From contig PDHQ01000104.1 in assembly GCA_003339415.1 (NCBI GenBank), positions 1 to 64,000 of the forward strand: a stretch of DNA of 64,000 nt, in the 5' to 3' direction. The translations under genes were made by a program, and so were the position numbers. Shown here piece after piece: positions 47,355 to 59,263 of this stretch. The DNA is from Ophiocordyceps camponoti-saundersi (nom. inval.). Taxonomy: Eukaryota; Ascomycota; Sordariomycetes; Hypocreales; Ophiocordycipitaceae. Below the pieces are notes generated by a model that was given only the letters and a program-made list of their open reading frames with translations, had not been told where the DNA came from and did not search any database. The number at the start of each line of letters is the position of its first letter. Position 1 is the first letter of the stretch.

Positions 47355-48282
47355 TTTCTCTCTCTTTCACTCACGTCATATTCGTCTCTTCCTCTCCTTC
47401 TCCCCAAACAAAACTAGATAAAAAGAGACGGGACTTGACCTTCTGTGAATCATTTTCTTCTCCTTATTCCCTTATTCGTTTCAGCCTCTTCTTGATCAAA
47501 CAAAATCTCACTGAATATCTTTTTTCTTTTCTTTATTCTTTCTTTCGAAACTTTCCATCACACACACTGCTTTCACACTCACCGAGGTTAGGGAAAAAAC
47601 CAAGAGGATACGACTGGGAAGGTAACGTCGTTGAAAACACTGGCGCAGGGGCGGGAATAAACAGAGAGAGAGAGAGACAGAGAGAGACAGAGGAGAGGCA
47701 ACTCGCAATGTGAGGGAAAACGTGGGGCAAACTGCTGTAACCTTGACCGGACCGCAGCCCTATATCAGGGAGATAATGCCGTTTATGAGCTTGATGATAC
47801 TCAAACCACTATTTGCTTTTCGCGAATAAATATTGACACACTATCTCGTGTGCCTTTTCTTTCTCCGTAGGCGGGTCAGAAGTGGTCGGCTGACATTCAT
47901 CTTCAATACCTAACATGAGAGCCTCGTCATTTTGCAGACTGGTGTGCCTGTCAACGTCAATATCGGGTTGTGTAAACCCCATCACCGACGCCATGACGTC
48001 GTTTCACATACATGCATGCATGCTACCAAGTTGCGATAGCCGGGTGAGAAGCTATAAACATATACTCCGTGCATACATACATACATACGTGTACGTATGC
48101 AGGCAGGTAGTAGGATAAGTACAGGTAGGTGGGTGAATAGCAGCATCAAAGCATTCAACATTTCCCCTGGTATCTCAATCAAACATAACAGCTGTGCATA
48201 CAGGTCATAGCAACTTACGGCATCCTGCAGTCCATCAAAGACGTAAAGCAAAAGGAAAAAACAAACCATTTCATCATCGGCC
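47355..48282. other. Convergent intergenic region
   Basis: Between the 3' ends of the phosphate symporter (plus) and KHA1-like gene (minus). It includes a (CATA)n run at about 48,073-48,088 and TACTCCGT at 48,062. A 61-codon minus-strand frame at 47,809-47,994 has fairly normal codon use and could be a 3' exon of the antiporter, but I could not link it by splice sites. Confidence 0.5.
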
Positions 48283-51100
48283 CTAACTCACCTCGGCCGG
48301 TCTCGGCGCACGCACGACCAGTATATCCGATCGCACGCCTGCGGCAACAAAGTGACCAGCGATGAGCCCCAGGCAGGCAACGAGGTTCTCAGCCGTCGCA
48401 TTCGCCAGCTTGCCCGCGTCCATGCCAGCACCACTTCCGTGCCCGCTAACGACGAGGTTCGACGTCTTGACTTCCGCCTCGGAGTCGGCGAGCTGCACGA
48501 GCTCCTCCATGGTCGCGGGACCGCGGATTGTGCTAAACTTGATGCGGGCCGCATCCTCGGTCGACAGCCTTGACTGTGCCGAGTCGAATGCGTCGGCGTC
48601 GGACGAAGACTGCTCCGACATGGAGACGCGCACGATGGAAGCCGTAGCCTGGGACCCCTCGCAGAGCTGTAGAACTAGACGCAGGGCTATCTGGTCATCC
48701 TCGCTGCCCAAGTAGGGCAAGAAGATGTGGTGCGGCTGGACGGGCGAGAACGGCGCGGGGACCTCGATGGGCAGAGCGCCCGTCGAGCACCTGCGACCCA
48801 ACTTGATGTGGTCGGGATCCTTGGCCGCGGAGTCGGTCACGATGTCGGGGCGGGGGAAGAAGATGCCAACGTTGCACCGGCATGACTCGAAGACCGACTT
48901 GACGAAGGAGCTGTAGGTCGACGTCATCTTGTCGTCGAGCGTCGTCGTCGATACGACGGGGGCGTCGCCCATGCCGCCCGTTTCGCTCCATGGGAGAACA
49001 AGCAGGTCTGACGACATGGCGGTCGCCTTGGCCGACAGGGCTTCGGCGAAGCGTGACTCGGGCATGACGCCCACGTCGCCCGAGACGGACAAGCTGTGGA
49101 GCTGGCCGACGGTGCGGAAGGTGTTGATGACGGGGTCGTGGCGACTGAAGTCGGAGACCTGAGCCACGGTCATGACAGACGAGTCACGGTCTCCGAGCTG
49201 CAGCAGCCGGGTGCCGTGGACCCAAACGGGCCTGCCGGCGCATTCGGCAACGGTCTTTGAGTCCTTGGAGTCAACAGACAGCGACGGGGCAGTAGCAGGT
49301 CCGCCGAAAAGTGGCATCAGGTTGAGCATGGCGGGCATGCTATCAAGCCGCATATACGCAAGTATCCTGTTCACGCGCGTCTCTGTTGAGGGCTTCCCTT
49401 GCGCCGAGTCGTCCGTGTCAGAAGGTGCGAGGAGGGCCCCCGTGTCCCAGTCGATCTCCCCACGCTTCCAGGCTTCAATCTTGACCTGATACCATGAAGG
49501 GTACAGCGCCGACACGATTGGCGTTGTGGAGAAGGTGGTGAGCAACGCCATGACGACGAAGATGGTGAAGGTCCTGGTGCTGAGGATTTGGGCCTGAAGA
49601 CCAATGTTCTATGCGCCGAGGTCGGGGTCAGCTTCAAACGACATGTCTTCCCGTGGCATGAGACACTCACGAGCACGATAAGTTCGACGAGGCCCTTGCA
49701 ACTCATGAGGACGCCGATGGTAAAGGACTCCCGCCATACCAGGCCGCTCGCTCGAGCGGCAACCGATGCACCAATGATTTTGGTAAATAGCGCGAGAAAC
49801 GTGGTAGCAATGACATAGCCCCACGCAGTCCCCGTGTCGAGCAGACCCAGATTAGTGTTGAGGCCCGAGAGGGTGAAGTAAAGTGGCAGGAAGATGGCAC
49901 CAATGAGATCCTCCAGCTTCTCCGTTACACGAATGTTGAACCTATTCTCGCGCGGCAAGATAAGACCAGCCATGAAACCACCAAAGATGGGGTGAACACC
50001 GATGATGCCGGTAAAGAATGCAGATGCCAGGGCAATGAGCAGGATTAGAGAGATGACGCTCTGTGACGGGTCGTTTTCGATACTTCCTGTGCGGCGGAGG
50101 ACCCATATCAGGGCTGGCTTGACAGCATACAAGAGCAGTAGCATGTAGGCGACGCAGCAGAGCAAAATCCAGAGCGCCGTGAGCCCACTACTAGCGTTGA
50201 CCAGAGCCACGCAAAGGGCCAAAAGAATCCATCCTAGTAGCTCTGTGTTAGCACACAAAGGGCTCCATCGTGATCGCAGCACTCGAGCCGCTAAGGGGAA
50301 GAGAATAGTCTGGGTAAACGAACCGACAACGTCGTTGGCGACTCCGGCCGAGAGGGTGATGATGCCAACAGACGTGTCGAGCAGCTTGAGCTCCGTCAGA
50401 ATGCGGCACAGAACCGGAAATGCCTGCAAACGAAAGAGTGAGCGACCAGTCATGCCTCCCGGGACGAGACGCACGGTGATGGCGATGGCAATGCCGATGA
50501 AAAGCATGTAAGTGGTAAATTGGGTAGGGTGAACGCCGCTTTCGTCCTTGAAGGCGTTGTAAACGCCCCAGGCCAGACCGCAGCCGACGGCAAAGGGGAG
50601 GGCAAGACCGGCGAAGGCGACCGAGGTGGCGACGCGCCAGTTTTGAAGCAGGAAGCGTACGTCAGTCTCGAGGCCGATGAGGAAGAGATAGAGAACGAGA
50701 CCGAGGTTAGCGACCAGGTTCAAGTTGGGCAAAGACTCTTTTGGGAAGATGGAGGCGCGAAAGCCCGGGACGCGGCCCATGACGGAGGGGCCGAGAATGA
50801 TGCCTCCGACGACCTCGGCGATGACACGAGGCTGCCGGATCTTGGACAAAGGCCAATGCAGGCCATGGCAGACGATGACGATCAAGCTCGTCTGCTAAAG
50901 TCAGAGGCCGAGCGGTCGCAAGCGGGATGGTGAAATCATGGCACCTGAATGATGAAGAGGATAATGGGATTGCTTGGGTCATAATGGGTGGGATTGCCGC
51001 CCTCGAGAACGCCGCCTTGAGGAGGCGCACGATTCTCGGCAGTGGATGTTGCTGCTGCGGAGGATAGAGTGGCAGATACGGCAGAGCTGATGGTGGACAT
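48283..51100 (-). CDS. K+/H+ antiporter, CPA2 family (KHA1 type)
   Basis: Monovalent cation:proton antiporter of endomembranes, involved in K+ and pH balance. Exons 51,100-50,945, 50,891-50,475, 50,423-50,324, 50,233-49,671 and 49,608-48,283 give 853 aa, close to yeast Kha1. The first ~430 residues form the Na+/H+ exchanger domain, with RQPRVIAEVVGGIILGPS, FLIGLETD, AITAFPVLCRILTELKLLDT, AGVANDVVGWILLALCVALV (the ND of the ion-binding helix) and SCKGLVELIVL. The long C-terminal part is soluble and ends in a region with conserved GHGSGAG residues. Two introns (51 and 90 bases) contain no stop in frame; they are identified because their removal restores conserved family sequence. At the 3' end the last codons contain GTGAGT, a perfect donor, so a further 3' exon is possible. 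Confidence 0.9.
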
Positions 51101-53721
51101 GACGGGCAGCAATCGTAGAGCCGGGCGGGCGGGCCAGACGGAGGCCGGCAGCGGCCAACTATGGAGGGGTGTTAAAGACTTTGTAGTAAGAAGCAAAGCC
51201 GGTCAAAAAAACAAAGAGCCTTGGAGTGGGTGGCAAGGGGGGGTAGGGACGGAGCGGCCTCTTTTCAAGCGTCTGATGGGCCACGGCTTGACCCCCGGCT
51301 TGCGAAGAGTATTGCCAGCTACGGCTGTTGCACGTAGCACAGCTTATCGGTGCATGAGAATAAGACGGTTGGTCCGGGGCCGGGAGGTAGGGCGAGCTAA
51401 GCCTGGAGCAGCAGGGTTTTGGGCTTTTGCTTTTGTCGGCGCCCGATGGTGTGAGATGGCCCATTGTCACGTTTTCTCCTTTTTTGTTTCTTGAGGGGGG
51501 GAACAGAAGCAGCTGGGCGGTTGTCGCGCGTGCCGTTGAAAGAGCGAATCCAGACCGAGTTGAATTTCAGGGCCGGCCAAGTGCGTGACCAGGAGAAGCC
51601 CGTGAGTGAGCGCTAGTTCGAATGTTGCCTTTCTCCCTATACTAGTTGCTGGAGAGTGCCTTGGCAGATACGCTCAACCTCAAAGAGTCTAGAAGCATGT
51701 GTGGCGCGGCTGATGGATGCAGAGGGTAGACGCAGGCGGCAAATTCGAGGGTTGGAGCAAGAAATGAAGTTGGGATAACGTGCAGCCTGTAGGACATTTT
51801 TCCCGTGGATGCGGCGCGGGGTGCGGGGATTAGGGTCCGAGAGTTGGGTCGGGTTGCTCCTGCCCTCGAGGCTCGAGCGAATGCGACTACACGGAGTACA
51901 AGGGCTCGTACCTAGTATACCTACTACATACAGTGGCTGTATAGTGCATGTATGTACAGCGCGAACTCCGTATGTACAATGGTGTATGTATGTCTGCATG
52001 CGACAGAGGAAGGCGCAATGATCGACATGCAAGCAAGCAACCCCACCCCCTCCTTCGCTCCTTCCCGCTGTAAATCTCCCCCAGATTAAGAGTGAGGGGA
52101 AGCGGGACTGCACGTGCGGATGCAATGATGCTACGACTTACCTACATACCATCTACATGCACCTATCCCTACGGATGATACTCGTAGGTAAGTGCCCGAT
52201 AGGTAGAAACTTGGTTATCAAACAGTACCCGTACTATGTCGGATGAATGCCGAGCACAGTTCATCTCCTACCTCTATACGGATTACGGATACTCCTGAGT
52301 CCTGACCTAGCGGGTAGATACTATCTAGAACTTAAATTAACCTACTACCATGCATCCACACGGAAGGCTCCCTATCCACCTGCTGACGACGACGCCAAGA
52401 CAAGTCACGGCCAATCAATCTACGGAGTATAGCTGCACAGCCAAGACGACGGGCGAGACCATCAGACCGGTGAGATCGACCCCGTTGCGAAACAATAGAA
52501 ACAAGCATCGCCAAGACCTTCTATCATCTCAGCTGTCAGGCGGGCGGTGGCGCTGTCGTGCTACGTCAAAGGCAGGAAGGGTCTGCCGGTACGGATACGT
52601 GCTCAATTATTCTTGGCTGACGACGCCGACCTGAGCCCTCAGTAACCTGATTATATTTCCATAGTCTCAGCTTGTGTAAACACAAATCTAGACTTGGACC
52701 TCACCCATCTGTTCGTGCGATACTATAGGCCTAAAGCAAGACATGTCTCATCTCATAATGGGGCACTTGAGCGATTTCTGCAAGCAGGCATCAAACGTAA
52801 GAGGCTTTCGAATAATAAATAGTCTTGCTTCAAATATACAATATTTCTGTGCAGTACGGACACCTGATCTATGTTATATAGGACGGATTCACAAACGCAT
52901 AACAAAACCTAGAGTATCTGCATAGAGGTAGGTAGGTAGGAATGCTCAAATCCGCTGTTGGGACGAAGAGCGATCGACACCGATATACCCCCCTCAACAT
53001 CCCTGCCCCAACATCCCTGCCGTGCCAGAAAAGCTTGTTGGCAAAAATAAACCGGCATTCAGATCTTCGAGTTTCCCTCCCCCCCCTCCCCTTGTCCATT
53101 GCACAGCGGGGTATCATCGTTGCATTCAGTGCTCCCAGGTCGTTATCCCGGCCGCAGGTATGCAATGCAAGCCGAGACGCCAAGAGGAATAAAAAAGAAC
53201 ACATGGCTGATATGCAGTCTTGTCAGCGCCACCGGCCATCATGATAAGATCTACGGATATGCATCCATGTGATTCGCATGTCCATGAGCATGCCATTTTC
53301 AAGCCAACGAACCGTGTTGCGAGGCTTTTCCCGGACGGAAACAGCTTTTTTTTCCCATCATCCCTTACTCTTTAGTCAAGCCTTCATCTCTATCCGTAAA
53401 TGAATATCTAATTATGAATGTGGCGGGTAAATTCATTACTGATTACATCCGCTGGCTAGAATGCATGACAAAAAGCAAGCACAAAGAGCTTCTTCATCAG
53501 AGGCACTCCAGAAACGGGAGAAAAAAAAACCCAACTCGTTGGCTACTCTACCATCATCATCAAATCCATTGTTTGTTACACCGTCTTCTCCCCTCCCTTC
53601 CGTCCCCCCCGTGTCCTCCTCCTCCCTCTCCGCCTCCCTTCAAAACCTTTCATCCAAATCATCCAAACATCCAAGGGAAGGAGAAGAGGTGAGAGAAAAC
53701 GAAAAAAAAAAGCAAGCAAAC
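51101..53721. other. Long gene-free interval
   Basis: About 2.6 kb without a supportable gene. It contains repeated short motifs of the ACGGAGTA / TACTCCGT type (51,891, 51,965, 52,421), TACGGAT-type variants near 52,277 and 52,589, and GTAG/CTAC runs (52,140-52,200; 52,927-52,940). The first few hundred bases are the promoter of the KHA1-like gene. Open frames are short and lack introns with conserved sites. Confidence 0.5.
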
Positions 53722-54012
53722 ATGAAAGAAAGAACCAAGAAAATCATGAAATCCATCCCACGGCTCAGAAATCGTCGTTTCCTCTCATCAAGCGACAAAC
53801 CCCGATCCTACAAACGATTCGTCAAAGCCGACGACGACAAGGATCACCTTCTCGAATCCCATCACCGCCACAAGTGTCACGACACCAAAAAGGTCGTCAT
53901 CCCCGATGACCAGGAATCCCCCCCCTCCTCCGCCAAACGACACGTCGGCGGAACGCCTTACTTGTTCATCCTCACCTACATGGGCTTCTGGCAGTCTTGG
54001 TTCCAGAGATGA
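53722..54012 (+). CDS. Small basic hypothetical protein
   Basis: Unrecognised 96-aa protein. The ATG has a typical fungal context (CAAACATGA) and a purine-rich leader. The N-terminal half is strongly basic (KERTKK, RLRNRR, KPRSYKRF), the middle has His/Asp-rich stretches (ESHHRHKCHD), and the last ~22 residues are hydrophobic and aromatic (YLFILTYMGFWQSWF), possibly a membrane-associating helix. The frame stays open upstream to 53,461 but that part is low-complexity Ser/Pro/Lys, so the internal ATG is preferred. The opposite strand is also open over 53,788-54,030, with a glycine/valine-rich translation that looks like a shadow. Confidence 0.45.
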   Translation: MKERTKKIMKSIPRLRNRRFLSSSDKPRSYKRFVKADDDKDHLLESHHRHKCHDTKKVVIPDDQESPPSSAKRHVGGTPYLFILTYMGFWQSWFQR

Positions 54013-54623
54013 GAGACATGACAGAGACACTCGATGGCAAAGACGTTCGTCAGCGGTCGTTCATCATCTCGGTTCGGTAAGCGACAAGGAGGGCCGATGG
54101 AAACCCAACCCCCCCCCCCCCCTTTGCGCAGAAAGGCGTCTTTCAACGTCGTACAACGCGCAAACTGGCCTGTACATTATAGATACACTCTTGCGCGGAT
54201 CAACTGCCCACAAGAAAAGACTGCAATTTCCGTCATAGACTTAGTATCACGATCAAGGGCGAGCACCCAAAAACCGAGCGCGTCCCGTCGGAAATCTCCT
54301 TGATAGAGCAGGAGACGACACATGTAGGGGTCGAGGTGCTGAAACATAGGTTATTCAAGAAAGAAAAAAAAAACGCCGTCATCATCGTAGCACATCTCTT
54401 ATTACAATCGAGAACCCAGCCCTACCTGTTTATTCCCCCCCCGCGTTACCCTCGTGAATAGACGTTGCCGCCACCTCCACCTCGAAATGGCACGCCATTG
54501 TGTAATTGCAGCTTGTCGTCGTCAAGCGTACGATGAAGCCCTCGACATCTCTATGCAAACCAATGGCTCGAGAAGGAGAAATACTGAAAAAGAGAAAGAG
54601 ACACATCACAGACCAAAAACCTC
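54013..54623. other. Convergent intergenic region
   Basis: 3' flanks of the small basic protein gene (plus) and ZIP transporter gene (minus). A 13-base C run lies near 54,109-54,121. No gene recognised. Confidence 0.5.
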
Positions 54624-56019
54624 TCAAGCAAAGGCCCCCACCATCGCCATGAGGACGGCGCCGGCCACGACGGCAAGATACGCGCGGAGCCTCTTCCTCC
54701 CCTTGAGCACCTTGTAGCTCTTTTCCGTCAAAAAGTCCTCGGCCAATAGTTGGACGAGCCCAGCGTAGAGTAGCAGTCCTGCCGAAACGGCGTTCATGAA
54801 GCCGACGACGAGGAGTCCGCCCATCGAAGCCGGGTCGTACATGGTGTGTACGGCCATGCCGATGGCCTGACCCAGCGGCGTCGTGACTCCGTAAGCGAGC
54901 ACCATCAACCAGGGGCGCAACGAGTTTCGGGGGAACTGAATCGCTGCGATGCGGCTACCCAGGGCCAGGCCCTCGAACGATTGGTGAAAGCAGATGGCGA
55001 CGAGGAAGACCATAAAGGCCGGGCCCGTCGCCACTGACACGGCCATGCCGATGAAGACGCTGTGAAAGAGAATACCGGCCTCCAGCAGCAGGCACTGCAG
55101 CACCTGCCGTCTCTGCTGATCCGGCGTCGACCCAACTGACTGCGGCACCTCTTGAACCGCCGGAGCGGGGGCGTTTCGACTGTTGGTCTTTATGGAGGAA
55201 AAGCGGTTTTCTCCGACGGTATTGAGGTCATCGGCGTCCAAATCCAGATCTGAGTCCTCATCGTGAGCCGAGGAATCGGGAGTGTGCGGCGAGCCGACGC
55301 TAGTGGGCGTCGCTTCGGGTAAAGGTGAGACACCGGCAACCAGACCCTCAGAGGCTTCCACATCATGAAGAGTGATTCTCGGCGGCCGATGACCGTTAAT
55401 CCTGCCCCTAGAAGGACGACACGTCTCGTTTACGAGCCGGTCGTCGCTATCGGAGTCGTCGTCGAAGTAGTCGTGTGCGTGCGAGTGCGAGTGGCCGGCT
55501 CCTCGGGCCGTCAGGTAGGACTCGACGCCGACGACGGCGACTGCGGCCACCATGGCCACGAGCCCCGGAAGAGGCTTGTAGCCCTGGCTGAAGAAATAGG
55601 GAAGGCAGGGGTCCGTGAGGGACTCGAAAGCCGTCGGTAGCAGGTGGACAAAGGCCGTTGCCAGGAGGACGCCGGTGCCGACATGCTGACAGTAGAAGAT
55701 GATCGTCTTTTGCAATTTGCCGGCCGCCGTGCGTCGCGAAATCAGCGGAAGGCCGCATGCTGTTCTTCCTTGTCAGACTCTCCGTCTCGACGGGAAAGAG
55801 ACTCATACCGAGCGTGCTCAGCGTCAATATCAACAGGAGAGCGCACACGTGCGCTGACGTGTCGTACCACCCTGATCGCCTTCCACCGCACTCGGGTCTT
55901 TCACCCTGCTCCCTTCGGCGCTCGATCTCGCTGAGGAGGCTCGTGATCGAAACGGACGACCACATCTGGTCGGCAGAGGGTTGCGCCGTCACATCATCGG
56001 GGACGCCCATTTTGCTCAT
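54624..56019 (-). CDS. ZIP-family divalent metal transporter
   Basis: Zinc/iron-regulated transporter-like permease moving Zn2+ or similar ions into the cytosol. Exon 1 is 56,019-55,809 and exon 2 is 55,759-54,624; the 49-base intron (GTATGA...CAG) closes the frame to 448 aa. The first membrane helix (about 58-72) is split by the intron just after LTLSTL. Then come HVGTGVLLATAFVHLLP (helix 2), a long cytoplasmic loop with HSHSHAH (about 160-166) followed by acidic DDDSDSDD, the ZIP signature helix HSVFIGMAVSV (His at about 303), FHQSFEGLALG (about 328-338) and three C-terminal helices. The loop histidines probably bind metal for regulation. It resembles the fungal Zrt1/Zrt2 group. Start at 56,019 is supported by the hydrophilic N-terminus normal for the family. 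Confidence 0.9.
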
Positions 56020-56565
56020 TGTCTGCAGAAAAGACTCAGTTCATGGCGCGAATAAGCTCCAATGGCCACCTATGTCCGGTAGAAAGGCAGACAAGGAAGC
56101 AGGACTGGGGCTGGCTGATTGAGACTTTCAGGTGGACGACGAAGCCAGTTAAGATTAGTTGGACATGGAGGCCGGTCGGGATTAGTTAACGCAAGGTGCC
56201 TCGTCATCGGCGCGGCTAATCTTCGGCCCGCCCTTGACGGCTTCGGCCCTCAAACCTATAGCGCCTGACGACTTGTTCCTGCTGGTAGTCGGACGCGGCC
56301 TTTGTCGTCGCTCGTTAACCGAGCCGGCGTTCCACCACTTTGTTCTCCCCTGACTCGCCGTTGAGCACGTTTCATAGACACACTGCCACGTTCTCACTGC
56401 CACGCGATCGCTGCTAATTGAGCGAGGCCATGCGAGTTGGGCTGAATTCCATCCATCATTACTATCGTGACGCTCGCCGGCTGCTTGTCGTATAGCTGTA
56501 CATGCAAAGAGGTATGGTCTCACTTTCCCCTGGCTACACCTATCCATCCGCACTCCTCCCCTCCC
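56020..56565. other. Intergenic between ZIP and STI1 genes
   Basis: Holds the ZIP upstream region and the STI1 3' flank. No coding sequence, repeat or motif stands out. Confidence 0.5.
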
Positions 56566-58462
56566 TTAGCGGCCGACCCGAATCACCCCGGCCGCAATTA
56601 GCTTCTGGATCTTGCTACGCACGCTTGGGTTTCGCATGTGCTCCTGAAGCGCCTTGGGGTCGGATTGCGCTTGCTGAAGGATGGACTGCATCACCGGGTC
56701 CTGCATGATGCTCATGATCTTTAAGGTCGTTCGTGTCAGCGGCGCATTCTTCCTTCATCCCCTCGACAACTATAAAACTCACCTCCGGGTCCTTGGCCAG
56801 CCTGTCTCGCGTCTGCTCTTCCGTTTCGTTGTCCCGCGCCGCGTACATGGCGGCAAAGGCCTTCTGCTGCTGCTGCTCAATCTCCCGCGCGTTGGCGCCC
56901 TTGTGGTGCTCCGTGTCGACCTGATGCGCCTCCGTGCACGCGTCGACGCATTCCGAGTACTTGCGCATGCCAAAGTAGGCCTGCGCCTTGCGGATGTAGG
57001 CCCGGATAAAGGTCGCGTCTCTCTTGATGGCTGCGTCGCAATCTTCCAGTGCGCTGGGGAACTCGAACAGCTTGATAAAGGCCGCCGCCCGGTTGCTGTA
57101 CCCACGGGGGTCATCGGGCGCACGCTTGATCATCTCCGAGTACGCGGCCACGGCTCCTGGGAAGTCCGTCTCCTTGAACTTCTTGTTCCCCTCCTCCCGG
57201 GCCTCTTCCGCCTTGGCCGGATCGATGTAAGCCTTTTTACTGGCCTCGAGGTTGGCCCGTTCTGCGGCACGGAGCTTTGTGAGCACGTCTGGCATCCGGT
57301 GTTCGGTCAAGGATCGGTTGTAATTCTCGATGGCCAGCGCCAGCTCTCCCTTTTTCTCGTACGCGGTGCCAATGCGGGCGTAGCTCTTTGCAATCAGTTT
57401 AAAGTCTGCGTACATCTGGCGGCCCTCGTCGATGGCCTTTGTGCACGCCTCGACGCACTTGTCGTAATCGCCTTTTTCGAAGTAGGCGGCCCCGAGGTTG
57501 TTGAGGTAGGTGATGTCGGGAAAACATTCCCATGCCTTGCTGTAGTGCTTAATGGCCTCGTCAAACTCTCGCTTCTTGTACTTTTCGGTACCGAGAGCCT
57601 TTTCCTTGTCTGCCTCGGCCTTCTTCTTCTTCTTCTCGAGGGCCTCTTCGTCCAGCTCCTCGGGCTCAGCCTCCGGTTCAGGCTGCGGGTCCTTCTTGGC
57701 GGGCTGCTCTTGCAGATCGGGCATGGGGGTATCCTGGGTCCTAGGATCGCTATCGCGCACACTCATGTCCACGCCCATCGCGACCCCCATTGCCGTAATC
57801 ATTCTCTCATCGCTGAAGAGCTGCTGAATGTTTTTGGGGTCGCGTTGGATCTGTTGCAGTCTTTGCATAAATACCGGATCCGCCAGATACGAACTCGTCT
57901 TTGGGTTCGCGGCGAGTTTCTGGATCAGGTTGGGGTCATTAAACACTGAGCCCAGGCCGCCGTCTGTCGGGGAAATAAGTCAGTGCCGCGCGCTCGGTTC
58001 GGAGAGGGCAGTCCTGTTTACCGGATTCTTGCTGCATGGCCTTTTGAACCGAGGCAAGCCCGCTCTTGAGCTGCGCGTTGGAGGCGTCGAGCTTCAGACC
58101 CTCCTCGTACGCATCGTTGGCGCCCACCAAATCGCCCTTGCCGTGCAGAGCAGCGCCTTTGCGCCCCCAGCCCTTTGCCCAGTCCGGCTTAATCTCCGTC
58201 GTCTTCTCGGCATCCTGAAGAGCTTCGTCCCACTGCTTCTTGGATGCGTAGGCGGCGGAGCGGTTGCTGTATAGGATATGGTTCTCGGGTTGGAGGGCGA
58301 TGGCCTGGGTGAAGTTGTCGCTACACGTACGAGCAAGTCAGCGTCTTGTCTTCGCTAGTCGGCTGTCGCGATGACGAGGGGAGAAGCGCACATGGCAGCG
58401 TCGAAGTTCTTTTCGGCAATGGCCTTGTTGCCAAGAGCCTTGAGCTCGTCCGCAGAAGCCAT
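56566..58462 (-). CDS. Hsp70/Hsp90 co-chaperone STI1 (Hop)
   Basis: Adaptor that bridges Hsp70 and Hsp90 so that clients pass between them. Exons 58,462-58,392, 58,320-58,022, 57,963-56,783 and 56,718-56,566 give 567 aa. TPR1 starts at once (ADELKALGNKAIAEKNFDAA) and covers about 4-115. A first DP (Sti1) domain follows with GSVFNDPNLIQKLAANPKT (about 128-190). An acidic/lysine-rich linker leads to TPR2A, with KYKKREFDEAIKHYSKAWE (near 255), then TPR2B. The second DP domain is mostly in exon 4 and ends KIQKLIAAGVIRVGR, the conserved C-terminus. Without removing intron 3 (GTGAGT...AAAG) the frame runs into an unrelated tail, so the splice is certain. All domains are present and no lesion is seen. 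Confidence 0.94.
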
Positions 58463-59263
58463 GATTTGTGGGGAGAGGGAAAGCGACAGTATGTATGAGC
58501 TAGAGACCAAGAAACAGAGCGCCGCTATGCGAGGAAGACGTAGAATGAAGAAGGAGAAGAGGAGAGAGAAGAAGATTTGATCTCAGACGGCTGAAGCGGC
58601 GACGATTTGAAACTCTGAAGAGGAAAAGACAGAGAGAGTGTGTGAGAAAAAGAGGCTGATTCTGGAAACTGCTGGTGGGGAAGAGAAGCTACCTTCTAGC
58701 TCCTTCGACGGCGGGTCCCGAGTCTGAGCCTCTAATTGGCCGAACAGCAGGGATAGACAGGCTACGATTACAGCACTGTCTCGACTTCCATGATATAGCA
58801 TCTTAACCACCTCTATCCGTAGGATGTGGATGTAAAGGTGGCTGACCTTTTTCTTCAAACGGACTACATACATATGTGCATCTTGCCTTGACGAATCGTG
58901 ATTTTGATCCGAGAGTCTCAAGTGACGAGGAGAATCCATGTGGTAGGTACGGACGCACATACCCTGATAACCGCATCGAGCTGCACGAGTCTACTGGTCT
59001 CCATCTGTTCGTTGTTTATCCTCTACTCTTCATGCATTGCATTAGCTGTGTATTTTACATACATACGTATGTATGTATTTTCCTACCTGCTGGTACGAAG
59101 CCTGCGCGTTGCCGATGGTCGTCTATAACCACTGGAAACCCTGCCCTTGTGCACTCTGCCCTACCTCGAAGTTGCTGTACGTCAAATCAACAAACAGAGC
59201 TCCCATCTATAGCCGTCTCCAAGTCCCTTGCGCCGAAACTCCCCACGCCCGAGGTCAAACCAA
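58463..59263. other. Intergenic between STI1 and NTR2-like genes
   Basis: STI1 promoter and 3' flank of the NTR2-like gene. It contains a purine-rich tract (58,540-58,640) next to STI1 and a (CATA)n/(TATG)n inverted stretch at about 59,059-59,078. Heat-shock elements were not evident by eye. No gene recognised. Confidence 0.5.

Noticed and set aside
47809..47994. Minus-strand 61-codon frame, possible small gene or last antiporter exon
   Set aside because: Plausible amino-acid content but no acceptor/donor pair linking it, and no start context; left as a note.
56681..57949. Long plus-strand open frame (422 codons) across STI1
   Set aside because: Antisense shadow of the STI1 exon 3; its translation is Leu/Val/Arg-rich and matches no family, while the minus strand has all STI1 domains.
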